A DNA stretch of 64,000 nucleotides from Candidatus Gastranaerophilales bacterium (GCA_944324385.1 CALUWD010000008.1:1-64000), one strand, 5' to 3'; positions 1 to 7,999 are shown, counted from the first letter of the stretch. The notes: a model not told the origin generated them from the sequence alone. Program-made: numbers and translations.

Positions 1-1340
1 TTTGTCTTATCGTACAGAGCAATATATGAAGCAGTACCACTGTAACCATTACTTGCATTAGTTCCAGAGGAGCTTGCCCCATTACCACCCTTTGCCCCCG
101 GGGCTGCATAAAATACAATTCTTCCTCCGATGTTATTTACTATTAAATCATCGGGAATTTGGTAGTTTTTAAAAAAAGATGCTCCACTACCTCCGCCGCC
201 CCCGTATGAGTTAAAGGTCTGAGCTCCGCCCTCCAGGACACAGCGAACCGAATTGGCGAAGCGAGGAAGATTGTAATTCGGGTAGAACGAACCGCTATCC
301 AGGTGGTATACGTAGTAATCGCCGTAATTGTAACCACCGGGTGTAGACGACCAGACGTCGCTCGGGCCGCATTGACCATTTGACCCATCGCAAACGCTGT
401 CGTAGTGGCATTCCGCTGCGCCGTAACCGTTGTAGAAGTCACAGAGCCTCAAGCCGTTATCACCTTTGTTTTTGTTAATAGTGTTAATGTTGCTTGCCCA
501 TTTAGATAATTCATTTTTAGTTGGTAATCTCCAATCACCAGCTTTTGTACCGTTGTAAGCTAATGCTTGACATGAAGCGTTACCTGCATACCAAGTGCAT
601 ACTGTTCTTCTGCAACCGCTGTAACCAGTTCCAGAGCTATTACATAGGTCAGCTGTTTTTCCTTGCCAACAACAACCATTTGTACTGTATCCATTACAAT
701 ATGAACCAGTTGATACAGTTGTAACACTTGCTGCTATCCCGCCATTTGGTGCATTAGGGATATCTCCAATATTCCATTTTGTAACACAAACCGGTTTTCC
801 ATTTTGCTCAGTAGTTAAAAATTTCGCATCATACTTATCACAATCTGCTTGAGAGGTTGGTGCACCACCTGTGCTTTCAGACCATGCTCCGCCTCCACCT
901 CCACCACCTGAGCCAGAGAGGTAACTTACAACAACATTTTTCATATTTTTTGTTATAGTTATTTCTTGAGTCTTAGCACTACCAATTGTAGAGTTTGTCA
1001 CTGTAAGTTTTTTACCATATTCAGTTGTTGGAGGCGTTCCACCTGCTCCACCTCCACCACCTGATACCATTACAACATTTACACTCTTTACACCAGTTCC
1101 TGTTGTAAAGTTGCAATCAAGAGCATTTTGCCCAGAAACTGCAGAGCAGTTTGGATCGGTTGGATTATACAAAAAAAGTTTACTTTCTTTTTTTGTACTT
1201 CCTCCTCCTGAAACATTAATATTACTTGTCACCCTTTTTGTAATTACAGGGGCTAAAACTACCATAATAATAGAAATAATAAGAGTTGATACCAACAACT
1301 CTGCAAGCGTAAACGCATGCCAATTTGCATACTTTTTCAT
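1..1340 (-). CDS. Type IV prepilin-like protein with DUF1566/FISUMP-like lectin domain (partial, 3' end outside window)
   Basis: The reading frame is open for 446 codons from the ATG at 1340 to the left edge, so the C-terminus is missing. The N-terminus is a prepilin leader: short basic stretch, A9|FTLAE with E14 as the +5 glutamate, then a hydrophobic helix. Gly-rich linkers follow (runs of G around residues 100-160). Residues about 200-370 look like a Lcl_C/DUF1566 or Fibrobacter-major-type C-type-lectin-like fold: many Cys, the hallmark GDWRLPTKNEL around 268-278, VWSST near 329-333 and VRCV at 365-368. A second Gly/Ser-rich part follows. It is probably a surface or pilus-linked adhesin. 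Bases about 205-470 are clearly GC-richer than the rest of the gene. The prepilin call is firm; the ligand is unknown. Confidence 0.85.
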   Translation of the reverse strand, partial: MKKYANWHAFTLAELLVSTLIISIIMVVLAPVITKRVTSNINVSGGGSTKKESKLFLYNPTDPNCSAVSGQNALDCNFTTGTGVKSVNVVMVSGGGGGAGGTPPTTEYGKKLTVTNSTIGSAKTQEITITKNMKNVVVSYLSGSGGGGGGGAWSESTGGAPTSQADCDKYDAKFLTTEQNGKPVCVTKWNIGDIPNAPNGGIAASVTTVSTGSYCNGYSTNGCCWQGKTADLCNSSGTGYSGCRRTVCTWYAGNASCQALAYNGTKAGDWRLPTKNELSKWASNINTINKNKGDNGLRLCDFYNGYGAAECHYDSVCDGSNGQCGPSDVWSSTPGGYNYGDYYVYHLDSGSFYPNYNLPRFANSVRCVLEGGAQTFNSYGGGGGSGASFFKNYQIPDDLIVNNIGGRIVFYAAPGAKGGNGASSSGTNASNGYSGTASYIALYDKT

Positions 1341-1511
1341 ATCTTATCCTTCTAAATTACCCATTTGAATAATAATTTTTAGAAAAATTTTACATTATAA
1401 TTCTATAAAATGCAATTAAAAATTAGAATAATTAAAAAAAATCTAATTTAAAATAAGTTTTTATTACCCCTTTTTAAAACTAGAATTAGAAAAAACATAA
1501 GGAAAATCAGT

Positions 1512-1838
1512 ATGCAGGATAACGAGGCTGCAAGGTTAAAAAAGAACCTTGGCGAGAGGATAAAATATTTTAGAAAAAAACAGGGTTTATCACAAACCCA
1601 ATTAGCTGAAATTGTAAATATTGAGATGAAAAGTTTGTCTAGGATTGAATCAGGGCATAATTATCCACAGTGCGAAAACCTTGTTGCAATTGCACGAGCA
1701 CTTAATGTTGCACCTTGGCAACTTTATTTTGACGACAGCCAAAAAGACTTAGAGGCAATGAAAAATGAGGTAATTAAAGCACTTGAGGATAAGGATAAAA
1801 TTTACCCCCTATATCAATACTTGGCATATTTAAGATAA
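1512..1838 (+). CDS. XRE-family HTH transcriptional regulator
   Basis: This is a 108-residue DNA-binding protein. Residues about 10-65 form an HTH_3 domain: LGERIKYFRKKQGLSQTQLA, then the recognition helix MKSLSRIESGHNYP and the closing LVAIARALNVAPWQLYFD. The rest is a short acidic tail that may help dimerisation. The start is supported by AAGGAAAA upstream of the ATG. Targets cannot be read from the sequence; the divergent prepilin gene 170 bp away is an obvious candidate. Its 3' end overlaps the convergent U32-like gene by 9 bp. Confidence 0.88.
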   Translation: MQDNEAARLKKNLGERIKYFRKKQGLSQTQLAEIVNIEMKSLSRIESGHNYPQCENLVAIARALNVAPWQLYFDDSQKDLEAMKNEVIKALEDKDKIYPLYQYLAYLR

Positions 1839-3497
1839 CACGCACATTTTTTGCATTGTGTTTAGGTAGTTAGATAAAATTTTTGGTACTAAAGGCGAGT
1901 GGATAGATGAAAAATCAATGACAAATTCATTTATTCCTAGTTTTGAATAATATGGGATTTTTTCAAAATTTTGCACAATGGTTTCTTCAAACATGTGCAT
2001 TTTGCAAAAACCGTCAACCATTATAGGAAAAGTTTTGTCAATTAGGGGGTCTGTAACACACCAGTGCCCAATGTGACAAGGTGCAGAACAAGAAAGCCTA
2101 GAAATTACTGCGCTGTCACAGTTTAGCGGGCAAAGTCCCATGCTCTCGACCCTTTTTGCGCCGCCGATGAACATTTTTTTGTTTGGAATTAAACGTTTTG
2201 TTTTTTTAATGCACGAGATAATATTTTCTTCATCGCCCAGTGTTGAAAAATCAATTGCGCGTATTGGGTGCAAATTTGAAAGGCATTTTATTGAATAGCT
2301 GTTTAAAAGGTTAATTCCGCCGCCTATTTCAATATTTATGTCATTTAATTTTAAATCGTTGATAATTGCCCACCACATGCCTATATTATTTACAACAATG
2401 CTTGAGGGCTTTGGTGTTTCAAGCGCAAGAGAGGCAATAAGCTCGTAAACTCTGTCAAAATCCCTTTCTATAAGTATTCTTGGTGTAGAAAGGTTGAGTT
2501 TAATTTTATGTTTTTTGCAAAAATCTTTTACGACATTTACAAGTTCATTAAAACTTTTTGTGTATAAATCAACAGTAGAGGCAACTTCGCCGTATTCAAT
2601 TGAATTTATCGGGTTAAAGCCTATTTTTTCAATGAATTTTTCAAGTTCTTTTAGCTGTTCTAAACTTGCAATTCTAAGGTTTATTTTTGGCAGTTTAAGT
2701 GCCTTATAGTCGCAGTTTTTCTTTATTGTCGACCCTTTTACTTTCCAGTTGTATTTGTGAATATTATTTGCAAATTTAAAATCTCCACCCTGCGCGCTTT
2801 GAATTTCGCCACAAAAATGGTTTGTGCGGTAAAAACTTTTCCTAACGTGTCTAAAGGGCAGTTTTTGTTCTTTAAACATTTTTGGTTTTGCTAAAATTTT
2901 CTCTATTAACTTAATAGCATTTAAAATTTCATCTGAATTATTAAACTTGCCTTTTATTACAACTGCCGAGATTGCACCTGATTTTATTATGTCATCGGCA
3001 AAATAAGGGAGATTATCTGTATCTATTGCAAGGGGAATTTTTGCGTATTTTTTGATTTTTTCAATGTTTTTGATGTAAAGTTCTTCGGTTATTATAAGCC
3101 TGTCGATTTTATGGAACATTTCCATAAATTCAATGCCACAAAGATTGTGTATGTCAAAATAAGAATCGATTATGACTTTAAAAGGTAAATCCATGGTTTT
3201 AATTATTTCTAAAATGCCGTATGAATTTACAAAAATTCCGTCGATTTTAGTGCTGTGCAAAAATTCTATAAATTTTTTGGTTTTTGAAACTTCTTCCTCA
3301 TCAATTGAGTGTTTAAAGTTTACAAAAATGCGCGCATTACACTCATGTGCCGCTTTTATGTATTCTTCAATGTATTCAAAATTATCGTTTATAAAACGAT
3401 GATGATAAACGTAAAATTCCCTGCATTTTGTTTTTTTGCAGAATTCCCTAATGTTATCGGGAGTTTTCACAGGAGATACTATAAAAATATCTTTCAT
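1830..3497 (-). CDS. Peptidase U32-like protein
   Basis: This 555-residue protein has two TIM-barrel-like halves. The C-terminal half carries Cys-rich U32 features: MGLCPLNCDSAVISR near 455-470, then a CSAPCHIGHWC cluster and a later GFCKMH cysteine. U32 proteins include collagenase-like peptidases and the tRNA/ubiquinone hydroxylation proteins RlhA, TrhP and UbiU/V, several of which bind Fe-S through such cysteines. No signal peptide is visible, so it should be cytosolic. The start is ATG 3497 with a TATTAT box 6 nt upstream (3504-3509), which may make the mRNA leaderless. Family membership is likely; the substrate is not determined. Confidence 0.7.
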   Translation of the reverse strand: MKDIFIVSPVKTPDNIREFCKKTKCREFYVYHHRFINDNFEYIEEYIKAAHECNARIFVNFKHSIDEEEVSKTKKFIEFLHSTKIDGIFVNSYGILEIIKTMDLPFKVIIDSYFDIHNLCGIEFMEMFHKIDRLIITEELYIKNIEKIKKYAKIPLAIDTDNLPYFADDIIKSGAISAVVIKGKFNNSDEILNAIKLIEKILAKPKMFKEQKLPFRHVRKSFYRTNHFCGEIQSAQGGDFKFANNIHKYNWKVKGSTIKKNCDYKALKLPKINLRIASLEQLKELEKFIEKIGFNPINSIEYGEVASTVDLYTKSFNELVNVVKDFCKKHKIKLNLSTPRILIERDFDRVYELIASLALETPKPSSIVVNNIGMWWAIINDLKLNDINIEIGGGINLLNSYSIKCLSNLHPIRAIDFSTLGDEENIISCIKKTKRLIPNKKMFIGGAKRVESMGLCPLNCDSAVISRLSCSAPCHIGHWCVTDPLIDKTFPIMVDGFCKMHMFEETIVQNFEKIPYYSKLGINEFVIDFSSIHSPLVPKILSNYLNTMQKMCVLS

Positions 3498-3538
3498 TCC
3501 ATAATAATAGGCTTTTGAGCTTTTTTAGTCAAGCTTTT

Positions 3539-4285
3539 TTATGGGTTTATTTTAATTGTTCCGCGAACATCTTTGTCTATATTTAAACTTTCAAAAAGAC
3601 TGTTTTTAAGCTCATCAGGCGAATTTGCACTGTAGAATTTGCCTGATGTGGTAAGGGCAGTACATCTTAGTTGATTTCTCGCCTCTTGATCATATATATC
3701 AAAGGCTATAACGTCAATTGAAATATCGTTTCTTGTTTTCATAAGTTCAATAGCATAGGTGCAGGGGCTTTCGTCGCAATTTTCGCCGCCATCTGTTAAA
3801 AGAATTATGTGTTTTTTACCGCCCACCCCTGCAAAATCTGAGTTTACGGCTTGTTTTAGAGAATATGTAATTGGTGTCCAGCCAACTGCCGAGGTTTGAT
3901 AAAGTGAGTTTAAAATTGCGCCTGAGTTATTTGGTTTTAGAGGTACTACAAGTTTTGATGCCATGCAGCCGTCCATATATGTAAATCCGCCGCGATGACC
4001 GTAAATTCTAAGCCCTGTTTGAACATTTGATGGGATTTGTGGCAATATTGAAGTTAGAGTATCAAGTGCTACGCGTAGTTTGGTTCTATCGCCCATTTTT
4101 TCGTTCATACTGTTTGAAAAATCGACAATGAAAAGTATCATTGACGAGGATTTTAAATACTCAGGGTCAATTTGATTTTTCTTATTGGGGTTCATTGTGT
4201 AGACATTGTAACTGTAATTTGGCTCACATAGTGCAGCATTTGCAAATGTTGCAAATAAAGTTAAAATCAAAAAGAATTTTTTCAT
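3539..4285 (-). CDS. Secreted von Willebrand factor A domain protein
   Basis: This 248-residue protein begins with a signal peptide (MKKFFLILTLFATFANA). A VWA domain spans roughly residues 45-235 with the MIDAS motif DFSNS near 57-61, a later Thr in the WTPITYSL region, and the acidic LLTDGGENCDES. It probably binds a metal ion and a protein partner in the periplasm or at the surface. An in-frame extension to 4435 exists but crosses a terminator hairpin (4332-4366) and has no ribosome site. I chose ATG 4285 because the signal peptide starts there and a TATAAT box (minus strand, 4292-4297) lies 6 nt upstream, suggesting a leaderless mRNA. Confidence 0.85.
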   Translation of the reverse strand: MKKFFLILTLFATFANAALCEPNYSYNVYTMNPNKKNQIDPEYLKSSSMILFIVDFSNSMNEKMGDRTKLRVALDTLTSILPQIPSNVQTGLRIYGHRGGFTYMDGCMASKLVVPLKPNNSGAILNSLYQTSAVGWTPITYSLKQAVNSDFAGVGGKKHIILLTDGGENCDESPCTYAIELMKTRNDISIDVIAFDIYDQEARNQLRCTALTTSGKFYSANSPDELKNSLFESLNIDKDVRGTIKINP

Positions 4286-4291
4286 AGAATA

Positions 4292-4297
4292 ATTATA
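4292..4297 (-). promoter_or_regulatory. -10 box of a probable leaderless promoter for the VWA gene
   Basis: Read on the minus strand this is TATAAT, followed by 6 nt and then the ATG at 4285. Transcription starting about 7 nt after the -10 would begin at or next to the A of the ATG. No Shine-Dalgarno sequence is present. Confidence 0.6.
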
Positions 4298-4331
4298 CAT
4301 TAAAATTAACTTTTTATACTGCCCTTTTGTA

Positions 4332-4366
4332 TATAAAAAGCCCCCTTTTTTGACAAAGGGGGCTTT
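4332..4366 (-). terminator. Rho-independent terminator
   Basis: A perfect 9-bp stem AAAGCCCCC / GGGGGCTTT (4337-4345 with 4358-4366) is followed on the minus strand by a run of T. It lies downstream of the small gene at 4536-4697 and just upstream of the VWA promoter, so it separates the two transcripts. Confidence 0.85.
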
Positions 4367-4470
4367 AACTCCGAACTTTTGTGTGCGCATTGGGGTATTA
4401 ACCCATATCAGTGGATTAAAATTTTTTACCAGCACACTTGAAAATGAGAAAAGACAGACAGAGATCTTAG

Positions 4471-4495
4471 GCGAGTCTGCAAAATACAGACTCGC
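4471..4495. other. Strong hairpin in the long 3' region of the small gene 4536-4697
   Basis: There is a 9-bp perfect inverted repeat GCGAGTCTG / CAGACTCGC with a 7-nt loop and no T-run on the minus strand. It lies between the stop codon at 4536 and the terminator at 4332-4366, so the transcript would carry about 170 nt of structured 3' sequence. Confidence 0.55.
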
Positions 4496-4535
4496 TAAAG
4501 ATTAAATTTTGATTCAACACCTAACTATTTTAAAA

Positions 4536-4697
4536 CTACATTAAACCTAACATTTTTTTGTACCAGCTGAACGTTTCAAGTTCAAGACCGTTAAATGTGG
4601 TTTTTAGGCATTGCTTTTTGAGGTAATGTTGAAATTCATCGTTGAATTTGGACTTGATTGTGGGTTTAACTTTTAATTTTTCTACAAGAGTTGACAT
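4536..4697 (-). CDS. Small protein of unknown function (53 aa)
   Basis: I do not recognise this protein. It starts MSTLVEKLKVKPTIKSK and ends in a Trp/Tyr-containing tail (FSWYKKMLGLM). ATG 4697 is preferred over the upstream in-frame Met at 4727 because GGGAGG sits 8 nt before it, one of the strongest ribosome sites in the window. It is basic and soluble, with no membrane segment. It is followed by a structured 3' region and the terminator at 4332-4366. Confidence 0.6.
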   Translation of the reverse strand: MSTLVEKLKVKPTIKSKFNDEFQHYLKKQCLKTTFNGLELETFSWYKKMLGLM

Positions 4698-4843
4698 AAT
4701 TTTTGCCTCCCATTTTTTAAAGCACACACGTAATCTAACAACCTTAAAAGTATTATATCATAAATTTTCAAATTTGTAAGCCCTTTTTATTACCCATGTG
4801 GCTAATCTTTAGGCTATTTTTGAATTTTTTTTGTAAATTTTTG

Positions 4844-5560
4844 TTAAACAGATATTGCATTTTCGTATATTCTTTTTATATCCTCTGCTAAGTTTGTAGC
4901 AGGATGCTTGTCATCACCGCTTTGCAGGTATCCGTACTTGTCTGCGACCCTTTTTTTAAGTGCTGTTTTGTAAAAATCAAAAAATAATTTAGGATAAAGG
5001 CTAACTCCTTGCGAGTATAAAAAAGAATTGCTGTTTTTGAAAACTCCATTGTATTTTTTTTCGTAAAATCTGTGTGCTAAGACATTTAAACTAAGGCAGT
5101 TAAGCTCCTCTTGAATAGAATTTTCATTGTCATAATCTTTGCCATGACCGCACTCGTGAAATATTGCTTCTGAAATTGCAAGTACATCAGGGTGCGAACA
5201 GTCATCTTTGTAGTTTGAATTTATAAGTATTTTAATGCCGTCTTTTTCACTGTAATCTAGGCAGGCGTGCACGTTTGGGTTTGAAAAATCAGCGTATAAA
5301 ATTTGTGCTTTACTTTGCTTAATCCACTCAAGGGCTTCTTTGCCGTTTTTAAAGGGAGGATTTGCACCCAGAGATTGCATATACAATAAGTCATTGGGCA
5401 GGTATTGAACATCCTCAAGCTCATCTAAGGCTTTTTTAATAGTTGAAATCTGCAGTCTGTCAGGTTTTTCAACTGTTGCATAAACAGGAGTTGCGCCTGA
5501 TGCACCATCAGGAGCAGTTTTAAAATAAGGCGATTTAAAAATTAACGGTGTAATTTTCAT
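4844..5560 (-). CDS. Putative zinc-dependent peptidase-like protein with N-terminal F-K motif
   Basis: This 238-residue protein has no signal peptide. The central motif AIFHECGHGKD (about residue 132-142) contains HECGH, an HExxH zinc-peptidase signature, followed about 15 residues later by EELNCLSLNVLAHRFYEKKY, where a third zinc ligand could lie. That fits a gluzincin-like metalloprotease, but I cannot name a family. The N-terminus MKITPLIFKSPYFK resembles the starts of several other unrelated proteins in this window (F followed by K or R in a short Ile-rich lead). AGGA lies 5 nt before the ATG. Substrate and location are unknown. Confidence 0.6.
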   Translation of the reverse strand: MKITPLIFKSPYFKTAPDGASGATPVYATVEKPDRLQISTIKKALDELEDVQYLPNDLLYMQSLGANPPFKNGKEALEWIKQSKAQILYADFSNPNVHACLDYSEKDGIKILINSNYKDDCSHPDVLAISEAIFHECGHGKDYDNENSIQEELNCLSLNVLAHRFYEKKYNGVFKNSNSFLYSQGVSLYPKLFFDFYKTALKKRVADKYGYLQSGDDKHPATNLAEDIKRIYENAISV

Positions 5561-5606
5561 AATATCCTGTAAGCTTATAAAACCTCTAAAAAATATTTTT
5601 TTATAG

Positions 5607-5612
5607 TATAAT
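5607..5612 (+). promoter_or_regulatory. -10 box of a probable leaderless purB promoter
   Basis: TATAAT ends 7 nt before the GTG start codon of purB at 5620. No ribosome site fits in the gap, so the mRNA should start at or within a base of the start codon. Confidence 0.6.
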
Positions 5613-5619
5613 AAAATTT

Positions 5620-6903
5620 GTGATTAAAAGGTATTCAAGAGAAAAAATTTCCTCTATTTGGGAATTAGAACAAAAATTTTCATACTATTTAAAAGTGGAA
5701 CTTGCTGTGTGTAAGGCTTATAACAAGCTTGGCAAAATTCCAGATAATGCACTAAAACACATTGAAAAAACAGCCTCTTTTGATGTTAATCGAATTGATG
5801 AAATTGAAAAGCAGGTGCGTCATGATGTCATTGCGTTTTTAACAAATGTTAATGAAAATGTTGGAGAGGAATTTTCCCCATATATTCACATGGGTTTAAC
5901 AAGCTCTGATGTTATAGATACAGCCTTTGCGCTGCAAATAAAAGACGCATCAGAGATAATAAATGAGGATTTAAATATTCTTTTAAATTCTATTTTAAAT
6001 TTAGCTAAAAAGCACAAAAATACAGTATGTTTAGGTCGCTCTCATGGTATTGGTGCTGAGGTTATAACCTTTGGTTTTAAGCTTTTAAACTGGTATGATA
6101 TGCTAGAGCGAGCAAAAGAACGCTTTAACTATGCCCTAAATGACATTTTGGTAGGGCAAATTTCAGGCCCTGTGGGTACTTATTCAAATGTTGATGTTGA
6201 TGTTGAAAAATTAACTTGCGAGCTTTTGGGTTTAAAGCCTGCTAAAATTTCAACCCAAGTAATAGCTCGAGATAGGCACAGTGCTTACATTAGCGCACTG
6301 GCGCATATTGGAGCTGCCATTGAAAACTTTGCAATTGAGATTAGACACTTGCAAAGGTGGGAAGTTTGCGAAGTTGAGGAAGGCTTTAAACAGGGGCAAA
6401 AAGGCTCATCTGCTATGCCGCATAAGAAAAATCCTATTGCAAGCGAAAATTTATCAGGGCTTGCACGTGTTGTAAGGTCAAATTCCATTGCAGCACTTGA
6501 AGATATTGCCCTCTGGCATGAAAGAGATATTTCGCACAGCAGTGTTGAGCGTGTAATTTTCCCTGATTCTACAATTTTAATTGATTATATGCTAAATCGC
6601 TTTAACAATGTGGTAAATAACCTTGTTGTTAAAGAAAAAAATATGATTAAAAATGTCCAAAAATATGGCGGGATAATTTATTCGCAAGCTTGCATGTTAA
6701 AATTAACCAAAAAAGGCTTAACTCGTGAGCAGGCTTATGAAATTGTCCAAAAAGAAGCACTTGGTGCATTTTCTCAAGGTGATGAGGGTAATTTTAAAGA
6801 AAATATGCGCGCACACTTGAGTGAGGATGAAATTCTTGAGTGCTTTGATGAGAAAAAATATTTAAAAAATATTGATGTAATTTATTCTCGCTTTGGTTTA
6901 TAA
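5620..6903 (+). CDS. purB: Adenylosuccinate lyase
   Basis: PurB catalyses two steps of purine synthesis: SAICAR to AICAR plus fumarate, and adenylosuccinate to AMP plus fumarate. The 427-residue length is normal for the short bacterial type. The fumarase/aspartase superfamily signature GSSAMPHKKNP lies near residues 260-272 and holds the catalytic Ser. The conserved GRSHGIGAE with the catalytic His is near residue 141, and GLTSSDVIDTA near 90. The start is GTG 5620, directly after a -10 box, so the mRNA is probably leaderless. No other purine gene is adjacent. Confidence is high. Confidence 0.96.
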   Translation: MIKRYSREKISSIWELEQKFSYYLKVELAVCKAYNKLGKIPDNALKHIEKTASFDVNRIDEIEKQVRHDVIAFLTNVNENVGEEFSPYIHMGLTSSDVIDTAFALQIKDASEIINEDLNILLNSILNLAKKHKNTVCLGRSHGIGAEVITFGFKLLNWYDMLERAKERFNYALNDILVGQISGPVGTYSNVDVDVEKLTCELLGLKPAKISTQVIARDRHSAYISALAHIGAAIENFAIEIRHLQRWEVCEVEEGFKQGQKGSSAMPHKKNPIASENLSGLARVVRSNSIAALEDIALWHERDISHSSVERVIFPDSTILIDYMLNRFNNVVNNLVVKEKNMIKNVQKYGGIIYSQACMLKLTKKGLTREQAYEIVQKEALGAFSQGDEGNFKENMRAHLSEDEILECFDEKKYLKNIDVIYSRFGL

Positions 6904-6907
6904 AAAA

Positions 6908-7492
6908 TTAATATATTTTTATAATATTTTTTGATAAATAAGGTTTTAAAAGATTGCAAAAATTTGGTGTTCTTGCGCTAAATCTATTAAAAAGTTCTTC
7001 TCTTGTAATTATGGGGTTTTTAAATGATTTTTCCATTTCAATATATGAATTAAAAACTTTATCAAATGAAAGATAAAATAAATTAGTAAGAAAAGTATCG
7101 GGGGATTGCGCTTCAATCGTATATTCTTTTAAAATTGAATTTGGAAAATCTTTTAAATTTGTGGTTACAATAACTTGAGCATTTGCGCATATTGCTGTAG
7201 CTAAAACATGTCTGTCTTTCTCATTTATTCTATCATCTAAAATATTTATTGCTTTGCAATAGTTGTCAATCAATGCTTCAGGAAAGGCTTCATTTATTAT
7301 TTTTATGATTTTTGAGGACTTTTCATCTCCTATTCTATTTTTTAAGTTTCTGTGAACTTCCTCACATATAGAATTGCTCCATATTGGCTGGTACAACTCT
7401 TTTTCTGCGAGTCTCAAAAGCAAATCTCTAATATGAGAATCATATAAGATACAAGCATCTAGAACAACATTAAAATTGCCTAATCTAATCAT
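6908..7492 (-). CDS. PIN-domain ribonuclease toxin
   Basis: This 194-residue protein has a PIN fold: NVVLDACILYDSHIRDLLLRL with the first Asp near residue 12, a conserved SICEEVHRN glutamate near 45, KDRHVLATAICANA with the third acidic residue near 93, and VTTNLKDFP near 112. PIN toxins are Mg-dependent RNases. Its start overlaps the end of the antitoxin gene (7485-7925) by 8 bp, so the two are translated together. The C-terminal about 60 residues are not part of a minimal PIN domain and match the longer PIN proteins paired with excisionase-like partners. The target RNA is unknown. Confidence 0.85.
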   Translation of the reverse strand: MIRLGNFNVVLDACILYDSHIRDLLLRLAEKELYQPIWSNSICEEVHRNLKNRIGDEKSSKIIKIINEAFPEALIDNYCKAINILDDRINEKDRHVLATAICANAQVIVTTNLKDFPNSILKEYTIEAQSPDTFLTNLFYLSFDKVFNSYIEMEKSFKNPIITREELFNRFSARTPNFCNLLKPYLSKNIIKIY

Positions 7493-7925
7493 ATAAATTA
7501 AATTCCTGACTTAGTTGTGACAATTTTTCTATTTTTGTTTTTCTATTATCGTTTCTTTTTTCCCTATATTCCATTAAATCTTGCATCAAAATTTTTCTGT
7601 GACTTCCAGTTTTTCTATAGTTTATTTCATTGTTTTCCAGTAATTTTATTAAATAAGGTCTTGAAACATTTAATAAATCTGCCGCTTGTTGTGTTGTTAA
7701 TTCTTTGTCCATTGGAATTAGTGTAATTGAATTGCCATAGTTCAAAGTTTTTATTACTTCGCAAAGCACTACAGAAATTGAATAAGGGATTTGCATTTCT
7801 TTTCCGTTGGAATAGATTGAAATATTGCTTATGTCAGGCAAATTGTTAAATAAATTTTCAAGTTCCTTTTTTTCATTTTCTGTATTTGGTGGTTGTAAAA
7901 TAAAAGCTTGTTTATTTGTTCCCAT
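7485..7925 (-). CDS. Excisionase-type DNA-binding antitoxin
   Basis: This 146-residue protein carries a MerR/excisionase-type winged HTH at about residues 75-125: LTTQQAADLLNVSRPYLIKL, then RKTGSHRKILMQDLMEYRE. It precedes and overlaps the PIN gene, the standard antitoxin position, and it probably binds both the toxin and its own promoter. I chose ATG 7925 over the upstream Met at 7976 because GAGG lies just before it and a -10 box (minus strand, 7948-7953) falls between the two. The TTCGAA repeats at 7975-7995 overlap the likely -35 and are the candidate operator. Confidence 0.82.
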   Translation of the reverse strand: MGTNKQAFILQPPNTENEKKELENLFNNLPDISNISIYSNGKEMQIPYSISVVLCEVIKTLNYGNSITLIPMDKELTTQQAADLLNVSRPYLIKLLENNEINYRKTGSHRKILMQDLMEYREKRNDNRKTKIEKLSQLSQEFNLYD

Positions 7926-7947
7926 AATTACACCTCGTCTTAATTTT

Positions 7948-7995
7948 ATTATATCATACAAACGAAATAAACGCAATATTCGAAATATTCGAAAA
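7948..7995 (-). promoter_or_regulatory. Promoter and candidate operator of the PIN toxin-antitoxin operon
   Basis: On the minus strand a TATAAT (7948-7953) is preceded, 17 nt away, by TTGCGT (7971-7976). Two direct copies of ATATTCGAA, each containing the palindrome TTCGAA, cover 7976-7994 and overlap the -35. This is the arrangement expected for antitoxin autorepression. Confidence 0.55.
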
Positions 7996-7999
7996 TAAA

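Noticed and set aside
143-442. A 99-aa minus-strand frame
   Set aside because: It is in another frame inside the continuous prepilin-lectin gene, whose frame is open across the whole region and has clear motifs.
4286-4435. N-terminal extension of the VWA protein
   Set aside because: The in-frame extension crosses a rho-independent terminator and the -10 box, and the signal peptide begins at the Met encoded at 4285.
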